From contig CM038053.1 in assembly GCA_021397845.1 (NCBI GenBank), positions 114,303,825-114,367,824 on the forward strand: DNA of 64,000 bases, given 5' to 3'. The stretch comes from Areca catechu (Eukaryota > Streptophyta > Magnoliopsida > Arecales > Arecaceae). The number at the start of each line of letters is the position of its first letter. Position 1 is the first letter of the stretch. The notes under the pieces are model-generated. The model saw nothing but the letters and a program-made list of their open reading frames with translations. It was not told the DNA's origin and made no database searches. Shown here in pieces: positions 20,938 to 31,418 of the stretch. The position numbers and the translations under genes were made by a program.

Positions 20938-21730
20938 ATAGGAGCACCTTGCCCAGGTTGTGGAGTCTTGAAACTAGTAAAAATCTATAAGAACTAGGGC
21001 TTGGGGCATCCAAAATCAGCCAAAAATATAAATCTTAGCACAGCCTCCATAAAAGCCTAAATTTATGCGCCCTTGTCTTTAGGATCAGATGGTGCACCAC
21101 ACAAAGTGAATTTTCTAGTGGATTTCCCACCTAAGAATACCCATAAACCAAGCTTTCTCTAGACCTAGGGCTGGCCACTAGCAATGGAGCATGGAAGAAA
21201 GAGAGTACCAGGAGATTGGGACTGTCTAGCACCAATCCTAGGATGCTCATGTGCATGAATGGAGAAAGGAGAGATAGGGGTTTGCTAGGGGTTTTGCATG
21301 TCTTGGGAAGTGTGAAATAGAGGAAGTGGAAGAGAAGAAAGGGCAATTAATGTTTGGAGAAAAAGGATTCGATTCCTCAATTGAAACATCAATGTATCAA
21401 TACATATATATGGGTTATCATGGTCTAGTCTAGACACATTGTTCCTAACCCAATCCAAACAACTCCCATGCTAACTCAAAACATGAAAACACTCACCCAC
21501 CCAAGCCCCATGTACATCTATGGTCTCATATATTCTCACATCCCTTGGACTCAAATCTAGTCCAAAAAATGAGTTAGCCCATCAAAATCCTTGAATCCTG
21601 GGTTTCAATACATGAAGGCTGCATACCTTTATCCTAGGGCCTAAACCAGCCCTAGAACCTCCATGATAGCTCCATGGAGTCTAATCCTTGGCCCTAAAAT
21701 CTTCATGGGAGCACCACATCTAAGCCTACA
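20938..21730 (-). repeat. Copia-B 5' LTR (about 0.8 kb)
   Basis: Read on the minus strand it begins TGTAGGCTTAGATGTGG at 21730, inside Tat-2 integrase sequence. It carries a TATA-like run at about 21400-21410 and ends just before the PBS. The terminal CA is not clear (reads TATA). The frame at 21131-21346 lies inside this LTR and is not a gene. Confidence 0.7.
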
Positions 21731-22199
21731 GGCTATTCCCCATTAAGCGAATGGTCAAGGTGAACTAATAGGAGTAAAGGGTGCCGACTATTGATGCTAA
21801 ATGTTAGCATGCCATTGGTAGTGATCATAGCATTGCATGAACTTGACTATGTCCTAGTGAATGTTAGGCCATTAGTATCCTTGTTAAGAAATCTTATAGC
21901 TAGGACATGTCCTCCAAGATGGCTCCTGTAAATGCCTTCATGGACCTTGCATATGGTGTACTCTACTTCAATGGGTCAAAGGCAACAAAGGAGCTACATC
22001 GAGAAGGATTGCCTATATAGCTTCCTCTCAACATCAAGTACTAGATCAAGTAGCTTTTGATTCTCTGAGCTTCTACTAGATCCTTGGGCAGCTATCTATT
22101 TTTCAAGTACCCCATTAACAAGTCCATCCAACATAACTAATCATCTACCTACATCATCGGGCTAGCTCACCCTTGATGCTAGGTTTCTCCAAGTCTACA
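21731..22199 (-). pseudogene. Tat-2 integrase N-terminus, truncated
   Basis: Minus-strand pieces read GHLGGHVLAIRFLNKD, YDHYQWHANI and SAPFTPISSP, matching the zinc-binding start and linker of gypsy integrase. The catalytic core is missing because the Copia-B LTR begins at 21730. Confidence 0.65.
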
Positions 22200-22609
22200 T
22201 GCACTCCTTTGTGGATCATGGGATATTCCACAGTCACCAACCTTGATAGAAGGTCCACCCAAGAATTCTCCATCCTGGAAATCTGCACAAACTCAAAAGA
22301 GAAATGAATGGGATATTTCTTTTATCTTCTTTAGATACTTCTCATGGCTAGGGCCTTCACTTCATACTCTCCATGAACCTAGCTAATCAACAATTAGGAG
22401 TCACTAAGGGCTTTGAGATGCTGTACCCCAAGCTCATGGGCCAATCTTAGCCTACCACGAGCACTTCATACTCCATCTCATTATTGGAGTTTCCAAATCT
22501 GAAATAGAGGGCTTACTCTATGATGATGACATTCAGGCTAGCAAGGATCATTCCTATACCAAAGCCTCCTGCATTGGATACTCCATCCATGTGAATCATT
22601 TAGACATCA
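22200..22609 (-). pseudogene. Tat-2 second (archaeal-type) RNase H
   Basis: The minus-strand translation gives IHMDGVSNAGGFGIGMIL, then SNNEMEYEVL, and a tail NSWVDLLSRLVT. This is the layout of the extra RNase H found after the first one in Tat/Ogre/Retand elements (family knowledge). In-frame stops are present. Its presence supports the Tat assignment. Tat-1 lost this part to Copia-A. Confidence 0.7.
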
Positions 22610-24879
22610 CCTACTAGGATGATGACTGGTGCTTCCACCTCTGCTTCGATTTCTTCAAGGAGCGTACACTCCACAAGAAAGTCAACCAGTGCTTATGCCT
22701 TGATAAAGGGTTGCAGATGGTAATGGTTGTCATATTCTCCAAACTCCACCACCCCCTTAGTGAGCCTCCCTTGTCTAGTTTTTGCAAGATCAAGCTCAAA
22801 GGCTGGTCCATTAGAATGGCAATGGAGTTTGCTTGAAGATATGGTTAGTGTTATCATGCTATGATATGGAGAGTGCATAGGCGACCTTCTCCATTCTCGA
22901 GTACCGAGTCTCCATGTGCTTCCACACTTTGCTAATATAGTATATTGGCTTCTATACACCTTTATCTTTTCAAACAAGAACTGAGCTTACCATGATAGGG
23001 GATATAACCAAATATAGGTACATCATCTCCCCCTCTACTAGCCTTATCAGGAGAGGGGTGGTGGCTAAGTATGTGCGAAGCTCTTCTAAGGCAGTCTAGC
23101 ATTCCTCTATCCAATAAAAGTTCCTGATCTATCTTAGGGCTTTGAAGAAAGGCAGACACTTGTCACCTGATCTAGTGATGAACCTGCTCAATGCGGCTAT
23201 CTGTGCTGCTAGGTGTTGCACTTCCTTTCGAATCCTTGGTGGTATCATTTCCAAGATAGCCTAGAGCTTCACTAGGTTAGCCTCAGTTCCATGGTGCAAA
23301 ACCATGAAATCCAGAAACTTTCTAGAGAATACACTAAAGGCACATTTGGTTAGATTGAGCCTCATGCATTACTTCTTCAAGGTTTGAAAAGTTTTCTCAA
23401 GGTTAGTTGCATGATGCTCAATCCATCGACTCTTCAATAACATATCGTCAATGTACACTTCGATGTTGCAACCAATTTGGTCCTTAAAGATCTTATTAAC
23501 CAAATGCTAGTACATGGCATATTCATCAGGCTAAAGGGCATCACCTTATACCTAAAAAGCCCTTGGTCCATGATAAAGGATATTTTTTCTTCATCCTCAG
23601 GGTTCATTTAGATTTGATTATATTAGGAGAAATGAAACTAAGAAACTCATGCCCTGACATAGAATCAACTAGTTGGTCTATTCAAGATACAGGAAAGCTA
23701 TCTTTAGAGCAAGATTTATTTAAATCAGTAAAATCAATACATACACATCACTTGCTGCTTACCTTTTTGATGAATACTACATTTGCCGGCCACTCTAGGT
23801 AGTTAACTTCATGGATGAAACAAACTGCATGGAACTTCTCTACCTCTTACTTTGTGGCTTGCTATCATTTAGAAGCGAAGCTCTACTTCTACTTCATTAA
23901 GATGTGCGAAGGGTTGATATTTAACCGGTGCACCATAACATCTGGATTAATGCTAGGCACATCAGAGGTGATTCAAGTGAAGGCATCTACATTCATTCTC
24001 AAGGAGATGAGGACTAGCCATGTGAGGCCTTGCTCTATTGAGATCCAATATGGATCTACCAGGATGAGTCAAACTCATCCAGGGGGACCAAAAGGAGTTC
24101 TTTCGCTGGCTAACCTCGCTGTTAGTCTTGCTTATCTCTAAAGTTGAGGCAATCTATGGGCAACACCTCATGGGATTTCTTGCCCTTAAGGGTGGCAACA
24201 TAGCATTGCTTGGCCAAGGCTTGATCACCCCGAACTTCACCTACACCTTAGGCTATGAGAAACTTCATCAAAAAATGGTTGGTAGACACAATGGCACAAA
24301 GAGCGTTCAAGCTTGGCCTTCCCAGGATTACATTGTAAGCTGAGGAGATCTTCACTACTAGGAAGTTTAACATGATCATTGCCTGCTTTCATGCTTAGCT
24401 TGCATCACAAATAAAATAATCATGCCTTCATAAAAATGGCATCTCCAAAAAACCTTACTAAGGGAGAAATCATCCTTAGTAGATGGTCCCTCGAGAGGTT
24501 CACCCTACTAAAGGCATCATAAAATAAGATATCTATAAAGCTTCCATTATTAACCAAAGCATGCCTTACATGAAAGTTTGTGATGGTTAAGGAAACTATA
24601 ATAGCAAAATCATGAGGGATTTGGATGCTCTCAATATCAGCATTAGAGAAGATGATGACCTCATCATGACTGCACTACTTAGACTGGGGGGTTTCCACCA
24701 GAGCCATATGAAGGCGAGCTCCTATAGTCATCAAGGCATTTCCGTCAATAGGAGACCCTCCTATGATGGTGTTGATGAGCCCACTATTGGGGTGGTTGTC
24801 TACAGGAGGCTTCAAGATAGGCTGAGCTTGTCAACCAGGAGTTTCGACATCCTTGGGTTAGTTGATATAGGTTTGTAGG
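22610..24879 (-). pseudogene. pol: Tat-2 protease, reverse transcriptase and RNase H, degenerate
   Basis: The order matches Tat-1. RT pieces are readable on the minus strand at about 23800-23200, including the region homologous to FKDQIDQNM and the connection RFITRSGDKCLPFFKAL near 23200-23130. RNase H follows at 22980-22700. It is broken in many places. Its value lies in ordering the nest, since it flanks Copia-B, SIRE-5 and SIRE-7. Confidence 0.7.
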
Positions 24880-26323
24880 TAACCTCACAAGAAAAAGGCC
24901 TCGATCTCTTTCTTCTAAGCAAGGTAGTCCTCGGTGTTGTGCTCGTGCTCTCGATGGAAGTGGCAGTGTCGATATAGGTTTGTAGGTAACCTCACCAGAT
25001 AAAGGCCTCGATCTCCTTCTTCTAAGCAAGGTAGTCCTTGGTGTCGTGCTCGTTCTCTTGGTGGAAATGGTAGTACTTTGTTAAGTGCTTCTTGGACTTC
25101 TTGCTCATCTTTCTAGGCTAGTGGATGATATTTTGATTCTTTATTTCCATTAGGATTTTCTTAAAGAGAGCATTCAATGGAGTAAATTCCTCATGGTGAT
25201 GGTGAGGGCTTCTGGAATGATGGTGGGATCTGACCTCATCGTTCTACCTCCTAGGTCAAGGAGGAGGAAGAGACCGACTTTCTTAGGGGCACTTGCACTC
25301 CCCTCTGTCCTTTTTCTTTTCTATCATACCCTTGTTAGCATTGACATACTTCTCAAAGTGAGACAGGAGCTTTGTAAGGTCAAGGGAATATCTCTTGAAG
25401 AGGGAGTGAAAAAAGCCTCCTACTCGGAGTCCTTACAACATGGCTGACATCGCGACTGTAGGGTCCAGGCCATGGACTTCTAACATGGCCATTCAAAAAT
25501 GACCCATGAAACTCTTGAGAGACTCCCCATCCTCCTGGCTGATAGAGAAGAGGGAGTTGGAGTTCTTCCCGAGCCTTCGACTACTCTGAAATTGAATGAT
25601 GAACTTTCGACCAAACTCCTCGAAGAAACTGATGGAGTCTGGCTAGAGCCTTGTATACTAAGCTTAGGTTGCATCTCTAACGGTGGTCACAAAGGACTTG
25701 CACATCAAGGCATCGGTCACCTCTTGCAGCATTATGAGAGCTTTGAAGCACTCTCAATGGTTGCAAGGGTTAGTGGAGCCATCATAGGTCTCCATGGTCG
25801 GTACCTTAAAGTGATGGGGAATAGGCTCCTCTATGATTACCCATGAGAAGGGTGGGTGCATGATGAAGAGCAACTCACCCACTGATATTGTCTGTTGGTG
25901 GTGGAGGGCTTCCAGGAAGCCATCCACCTCATAAAGTTTTCAGTCAAACTCATCCCATCACCAATTATGCGTGGTATGATGGTCCTTCTATCGAAGAGTC
26001 CTATGAAGAAGAAGATGATGAAGAAAGTGAGATAGGGGAGTTGCATCTATGATTCTTACCTTGGTGACCCACTTGGGATAGGATCAGTGCTCATGGGATG
26101 CCCCCCAAGGGCCCGATGGTTATGACGAGTGGTGATAGGAAGCCCACTCAAGGTTTCCAGCTAGTTAGGAAGCCATAAGTGGTGTATCTACTCCAGTCGG
26201 GTGGGGTAAACCACCCTACTCTGCCCCTCAAGCTAGAGGGGAGATGTTTGAAGGTGGATGTTCATTAACATCGGGACAAGCTAAGTCAGACATTGCTACA
26301 AAGTCTATACTACAATGGCCAAT
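24880..26323 (-). pseudogene. gag: Tat-2 gag, degenerate
   Basis: It is aligned to Tat-1 gag by position and by recognisable pieces on the minus strand. These include the stretch near 25750-25900 corresponding to the Tat HLESYKALM region, and the CCHC-like zone near 24900-25070 that matches the CRFHRDHSHDTEE part of Tat-1. That zone contains a duplicated segment of about 110 bp (24855-24960 and 24970-25075, sharing GATATAGGTTTGTAGGTAACCTCAC-type sequence). No frame is open for long, so this is a decayed copy with no product. Confidence 0.65.
26319..26323. repeat. Target-site duplication CCAAT, left of SIRE-5
   Basis: CCAAT at 26319-26323 directly before the SIRE-5 TG, repeated exactly at 46281-46285 after its terminal CA. 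Confidence 0.95.
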
Positions 26324-27868
26324 TGTTGACCCCTAAAGTGATTTTGATGATAACAAAACATTGGAGCATATATTTGGTTATCTAACAACTCTTCAAATGA
26401 TTGACAAGTTTTTGTAGGACAACTACATTGACATACTTTCTAAATCCTACAATATTTATTGCTTTGTGTTGAGTTGTAAAGTATTTAGAATCTTGTAAAG
26501 AAGAAACCTACAAAAATTTCCTACTTAAATCAACTTAAAGGGTTACTTCTAGTAGTTTTCAAGCTTCAATTTTTTCTTGAATTTATTGTAAGAAGACCTT
26601 GAAGAAGTCTTCAAAGCATGGGACAAGTGTTCTGGAAGATTGAGTTTGATCAGGTTGAAGAACAAATCTTGACCCGACTGGATGGAGGAACCAGCCAACT
26701 CTGGCACTGGCACAGGAAAGAAGTTCTCCGACACACAGATCCAGCAGACTAGCACCAAGGCCCAACCGACTCGTCCAGAACTTAGTTGAAAGTGTTATGA
26801 GCTTCTCAGGGATCCGAGCCGACTGGAATTTAGCCCAGTCGACTCATCCAGAACTTGGTTGAGATTGCTATGAGAGCCTCTGAGATCCAAGCCGACTGGA
26901 ATTCAGTCTAGCCGACTCGACCAGAGTGACACATTTTCTCAACTTTGGAAGCTAGCCGACTGGCATTCAGCCTAGTCGACCCAAACTTGATCCGAGCCGA
27001 CTCGAAGATTGTCCGAGCCGACCGGTATGATGGGGTCACCTCCAATGGCTAGTTCCAGTTTTTAGTTTTTGAATTTCAAAAGTGCTCCAACGGTAACCTG
27101 TCACCTCCTAACGGTCTACAACATTCAAAATCAAGGGAAGGCAGTTGAAGTCTCTATAAATAAGGTATGAGAACATCTTTGGAGAGACTAATGAGTTAAT
27201 GGACATTTATTGAACACTTATTGAAGTTAGAAGTGAGAGCACTTGAGCTTTGAAGTCAGCCTTCAAGCCTTCACCAACTCTTACCAGAAGCTTGAAGCAC
27301 CTTTTGAAGAAAGCAAGGAAGCCATTGAAGTGCATTGAAGAGCATTCAATAGAGCTTCACTAGAGCTGTCTTGGCAACCACCCGACAACAGAGTTTGTCA
27401 TTTTTATTGCTTCTTTATTCTATTCTTAGAATATTTGGGTTATTGGTGAGCCCAGTTGTAAAAACCAAATAGGTTTCTTTGGTGAGCCTTTTTCAAAAAC
27501 CAAAGTGTAGAGGTTCTAGGTGATCCTGTGAAAACCTAGTTTGGGTTTCTTTGGTGAGCCCGGTTCAAAAACCAAAGTGTAGAGGTTGGGATTGTGAGCC
27601 TGTAAAACAATTCGACTGTATTTCGATTTTGGGGATATAGTGGAAATCCCGAGTGGTGAACTTGGATAGTGGACGTAGGAGTTGGGTTGCTCCGAACCAC
27701 TATAAACTTGCCTTGTTTGTGTTGTGTTTGATTTACCTTTCAGCTTCTGTATTTAATCTCTAATTGACACAGCACCTAACTACTAAAAGGAATTACTTGT
27801 GCACATACTTGCAAAAATTTTGTAATTCCCAATTCACCCCCCTCTTGGGAAAAGCCACCTGGGCAACA
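26324..27868 (+). repeat. SIRE-5 5' LTR (1545 bp)
   Basis: It starts TGTTGACCCCTAAAG and ends CCTGGGCAACA. It contains the RCCGAC cluster (26765-27022) and TATAAATA (27155-27162). Confidence 0.93.
26765..27162 (+). promoter_or_regulatory. SIRE-5 LTR promoter: 7 RCCGAC sites and TATA box
   Basis: Exact RCCGAC matches start at 26765, 26818, 26891, 26911, 26955, 26996 and 27017, all in the same orientation and mostly within GCCGACTSG. TATAAATA follows at 27155-27162. RCCGAC is the core bound by plant DREB/CBF factors (established knowledge), so stress-driven transcription is an inference. The 3' LTR has eight matches between 45085 and 45430 and TATAAATA at 45569-45576. Confidence 0.7.
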
Positions 27869-27870
27869 GA

Positions 27871-27882
27871 TGGTATCAAAGC
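27871..27882 (+). other. SIRE-5 primer-binding site
   Basis: TGGTATCAAAGC lies two bases after the LTR end. It differs at one base from the usual TGGTATCAGAGC. Confidence 0.8.
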
Positions 27883-27911
27883 TGTGTCTCTGATTACTTA
27901 AGTAAAGATTG

Positions 27912-28918
27912 ATGGCTCATCCCATGAGTACATCCTTGGCCGAAGGCCAGTCAACAAATAGACCTCCACTTTTCACAGGCACTAATTATTCTTATTGGAA
28001 AGCATGAATGAAGATTTACATACAATATATAGATTTTCAATTATGAAAGGTCATCTTGAAAGGGCCACACATTCCCATAATTAAAGTTGATGGCGTGGAC
28101 ATCCCTAAACTTGAAGATGACTGGGATGATCATGACATGAAGATAGGGGAATTGAATGCTGAAGCAATGAATTTATTATATTGTGCTTTGGATGCTAACA
28201 AGTTCAACCGAATTTCCACTTACTCTTTAGCAAAGAAAATCTGGGATAAACTCGAAGTGACCCATGAGGGAACTTTCCAAGTGAAAACCTCTAAGATAAA
28301 TCTTTTAGTTCATAATTATGAATTATTTAAAATGGAACCTTCCAAAATAATTTCTGTCATGTTCTCTAGATTTATAGATATTATTAATGGTTTAAAGAGT
28401 CTTGGCAGAGTATACTCTAATGCAGATCTAGTTCAAAAGATCCTTCGTTCTTTGCCCGACAATGGTATTCCAAAGTAACTGCAATCCAGGAAGCTAAAGA
28501 TATAAATACATTACTGCTGGATGAACTGCTGGGATCACTCATCACCCACAAGCTGACAATGCAGCACAGAACAAAAGACGAACAAAAGAAAAAGAAGACA
28601 ATAGCCTTCAAAGCTGCTTCCAAATCAAAGAGGGATGATGAAGAATCTGAAGAAGAAAGCACCTCCTCCAACGATGACCTAGAAGACGAAGACATCGCTA
28701 TGGTTGTGAGGAGATTCAGAAAACTTATGGAAAGAAAGAAAGGAAGGTACAACCAAAAATTTCATAAGAAGGATTATGGAAAGGAAAAGGAAAGGACAGA
28801 GAGAAAGATAAAGAGGTAGTCCCCACATGCTATGAATGCAAGAAGCCGGGGCACATACGTCCAGACTGTCCACTGTTAAAGAAATCATTCAGACAGAAGA
28901 AGAAAAAGAAAGCCATGG
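27912..28918 (+). pseudogene. gag: SIRE-5 gag, first part
   Basis: The start is the ATG at 27912 (MAHPMSTSLAEGQ). Gag continues with PPLFTGTNYSYWKA, the region 28056-28478 (TYSLAKKIWDKLEVTHEGT, FSRFIDIINGLKSLGRVYS), an acidic/Lys-rich stretch, and the zinc knuckle CYECKKPGHIRPDC near 28830-28872. Two in-frame TGA codons precede 28056, at positions where the family has Arg and Trp. There are frameshifts near 28455 and 28815. It is interrupted after AMV by the Chromo-6 LTR at 28919 and resumes at 37743. Confidence 0.88.
28914..28918. repeat. Target-site duplication CATGG, left of Chromo-6
   Basis: CATGG precedes the Chromo-6 TG. The second copy is at 37743-37747, where SIRE gag resumes. Confidence 0.95.
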
Positions 28919-30530
28919 TGGTACGGGCACCAGACTCAGGAGAAGACTTCAGAGCTCTATCTGGATCTCTGACTGACCTTGCCCAAAGAATTAGGGTTTT
29001 CTAGTTTTGTAATAAAAGTTGACTTGGTCAACTCAATTTTTTTGAGTCTGTATTTCCCTGCAATTTAAATTTTGTTGAGTCATGTTGACTCAGTACAAGT
29101 CCTAGTGACTGGTCTAGGTCTTCTCCAGGGTGCCACATTTTCTTCCAAGCCCAAGCAAGTGGGTGCCACACTCCCAGCCACACGCTAGAGTCCAGGAGGT
29201 GCCACATCTCCATCCCAATGTCTTGGTCCCCACACCTAAGGGAGCAAGAATTTTTCTTGAAGCCAAAATCAAGGAGGTGCCCCATATGTACCTTAAAAGG
29301 CCAAGCTAAAGGAGGAAAGAAGCATTTCTTGGGGAGCACTTCAAGGGGGCGCCCAATCCATGCCTAAAAAGCCCAAAGCAAAGTTGGGAAGAGCCATGAC
29401 TTGGGGAGAAAGAAAAGGAGGTGTCCAAAAGAGTTGAGCCATGGAAGGAAAAAAATTTTCTTGAAGAGCAAGGCTGGGAGGCGCCACCTACTTACCATTT
29501 GGAGCCATCAATCAACACTTATGGAACCCCTTGGCCTGCCATATGTGAAGGAATTGATTCTACAAACCTAATTTGAAGATCCATCCTATTAGTCCCACAT
29601 GGGAAGATGTAAAACCCTGACCTCTTGTAAAGACCTATAAAATAAACCCCTCTTGTAATTTTTGAAGACAACTGATGAATGACTTCAAATTTTGTTTGAG
29701 CAACTTTATGTTTCTCTCTTCCGCACTTGCATCCAGGTGTTGAGCTCCGTGAGGGAGTAAATCCGGGTTCCCCAGGAACCTTGAGAAGGTGTGAGATCTC
29801 CAACCCCAAAACCCTAGGTTAGCCACTTCTCTTCCAAACCCTACCCACCCATCATCCTCTTCATTCCACCAAACCCTAGCCTATCCCATCTCTCACGGCC
29901 CCTCTCTTCAAGTAGTGGCCGACCACCAGCATCCAGGTCCAGTTTGGCTGCTTCGAATATGGAGCAAATCCCAGAGGAAGCCAGATCAGCATCCAAGAGA
30001 ATCAGGACTTCAGCAACATCAACTTTCAAGTTCTTCTATCTGGTAAATCCTTCCTTGAGTATCTGGTTCCATAAATTGTTCTTCTTCTTTCCCAGATCTT
30101 GAGTTCAGGAGAAGCCAACACTGCCAAAGGACCAGTATTGGAGGATCCATTGCGAAGATATCTGAATCCGGGGATCCAACAATCCGCTCAAGAGAGTCCT
30201 TCCACTAAACTCTGAGAAGATCATTGCCTGGTCTGTAACCCTTCTCTTCTCTTTACTTCTGTCCTGTTGAAAGCTCAGAGCGAAACCCTAGGTCTGGGAG
30301 TTTCTCAGCCCCCAGCGATCCTTTACTTCTGAACAACTCTGACAATATAGTTTCTTTAAATTGTTCTTTCAATTATTACATAGTTTCTTTCAATTTAGTT
30401 TAACTTTACTTTGAGTCAAAGCCGACTTCTGAAAATAAAAAAAAAAAAAATACATTAATTTTAATTTGCTTTCTCATTCCACATATTCGTTCTGCATCAT
30501 TTTTGGTTTCAGATCATTCGTTCTGCATCA
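28919..30530 (+). repeat. Chromo-6 5' LTR (1612 bp)
   Basis: It starts TGGTACGGGCACC and ends TTCTGCATCA. TATAAAAT lies at 29637-29644. The last 46 bp contain a 31-bp tandem unit, with a primer-binding-like TGGTTTCAGATC at 30504-30515. Frames inside the LTR on either strand (for example 29519-29826 and 29841-30029) recur in the 3' LTR only because the LTRs are copies. Confidence 0.93.
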
Positions 30531-30546
30531 ATTTTGGTATCAGAGC
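30485..30546 (+). repeat. 31-bp duplication of LTR end plus primer-binding site
   Basis: ATTCGTTCTGCATCA occurs at 30485-30499 and 30516-30530. Each copy is followed by a TTTGGT-type primer site: TGGTTTCAGATC (30504-30515) inside the LTR and the true TGGTATCAGAGC (30535-30546) outside. The 3' LTR has the same structure at 37697-37742, with the inner site TGGTTTCAGAGC. Confidence 0.85.
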
Positions 30547-31233
30547 CCTGTCTAGGGTTTCTGACTTGCTTGCATGTTTTGAGTGTCTCTCTTTTTTACT
30601 TTGTCTGCTCGAAGTAGACTCCCCAGGACATCCAGTCCTAGGAATGAAGTGAGGTGCAAGCCTCCTCTTCCCATTCCATGGGGTGTTCCTAGGGCGTGTA
30701 GGGGATCCGCTGGGTTACAACTTCGTAGCAGGAATTGTAAACGGGGGAAGCATTCTATTTTTAGTCTGTAACTATCCTATTGCAGGAATTGTTTCTCATT
30801 ACAGGTAACTCCAAATTATATAATTTTTGCTTTTCTAGAACCAGTATAATTGAAACTATTTTACATAATTTTATTATAATTTATTGGTCTTCGTGAAATT
30901 TCTGAGAGTTAAATTACAGCAACTCTGTTTCTGTTTTTCTGTAATTCAATATTTTTAAGTGATCATCTCCTAATTCATCTTAAGGGCAATTGAGCATCTA
31001 AGATAAGGGGAGGAGTTGATAACCTCTTCTTAACCCAAAACCACCATCCATTCATTCGATCCTAAGCCTAATTTTAAAATTTATTAGACTTAATTTGTCC
31101 TAGTGGGCTAGGGACACCAACAAGTCGGGTCTAGCCTAGTGTTTAGTCAGTTTGTCTGGTTACTCTGTGTGTGCTTTGTACTCAGTGTCTAGAATGGTGG
31201 TTCAGGGATTCTATCCCGAAGGGCTTGTGTGCT

Positions 31234-31288
31234 GGTCCGCCTACCTGGCCAATCATTGATTGGTGTCTAGGATTGGCATTTAGGGACC
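31234..31288 (+). other. Chromo-6 copy of the shared leader hairpin
   Basis: GGTCC (31234-31238) pairs with GGACC (31284-31288), GCC (31239-31241) with GGC (31275-31277), CCT (31244-31246) with AGG (31269-31271), and CCAAT (31249-31253) with ATTGG (31259-31263). The 3' side is TGTCT. It has the same core as Copia-D 13724-13771, with different outer stems. Confidence 0.75.
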
Positions 31289-31418
31289 TAACACTCCCCT
31301 TATACCTGCCTGGCTGAGTCCCGAGTTACTACAGGCTAGTTTGCCACTCTGATTGGGCATCTAGTTTGGGCTCTAGGTCTAGTTAGCCCATAGTCATCTC
31401 AGTTGAGTCTCATCTGGT

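Larger units (their letters stand above)
21731..26323 (-). mobile_element. Tat-2: old Tat-lineage gypsy element, main part
   Basis: Minus-strand remains, right to left: gag (26318 to about 24880), protease, reverse transcriptase, RNase H, a second RNase H, and the N-terminal integrase up to 21731. The 3' part is cut by the Copia-B LTR. The 5' part is cut by SIRE-5 and resumes at 46281. Both junctions and the matching CCAAT copies show Tat-2 was in place before SIRE-5 and Copia-B arrived. It is the oldest layer in the window and is full of stops and shifts. Confidence 0.85.

Noticed and set aside
21131..21346. 71-codon frame rich in Phe and Leu, membrane-like
   Set aside because: It lies within the Copia-B LTR, CT-rich on the coding strand. 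The hydrophobicity comes from base composition.
24855..25075. Repeated segment in Tat-2 as a functional duplication
   Set aside because: Two adjacent copies of about 110 bp lie in decayed gag with no open frame, so it is most likely a local duplication in dead sequence.
29519..30029. Open frames that recur almost identically at 36734-37244
   Set aside because: Both sets lie in the two LTRs of Chromo-6. The repetition is due to LTR identity, not to a conserved gene.
30583..30771. Short open frame just after the Chromo-6 PBS
   Set aside because: It lies in the leader, has no recognisable domain, and no counterpart was seen in other copies.
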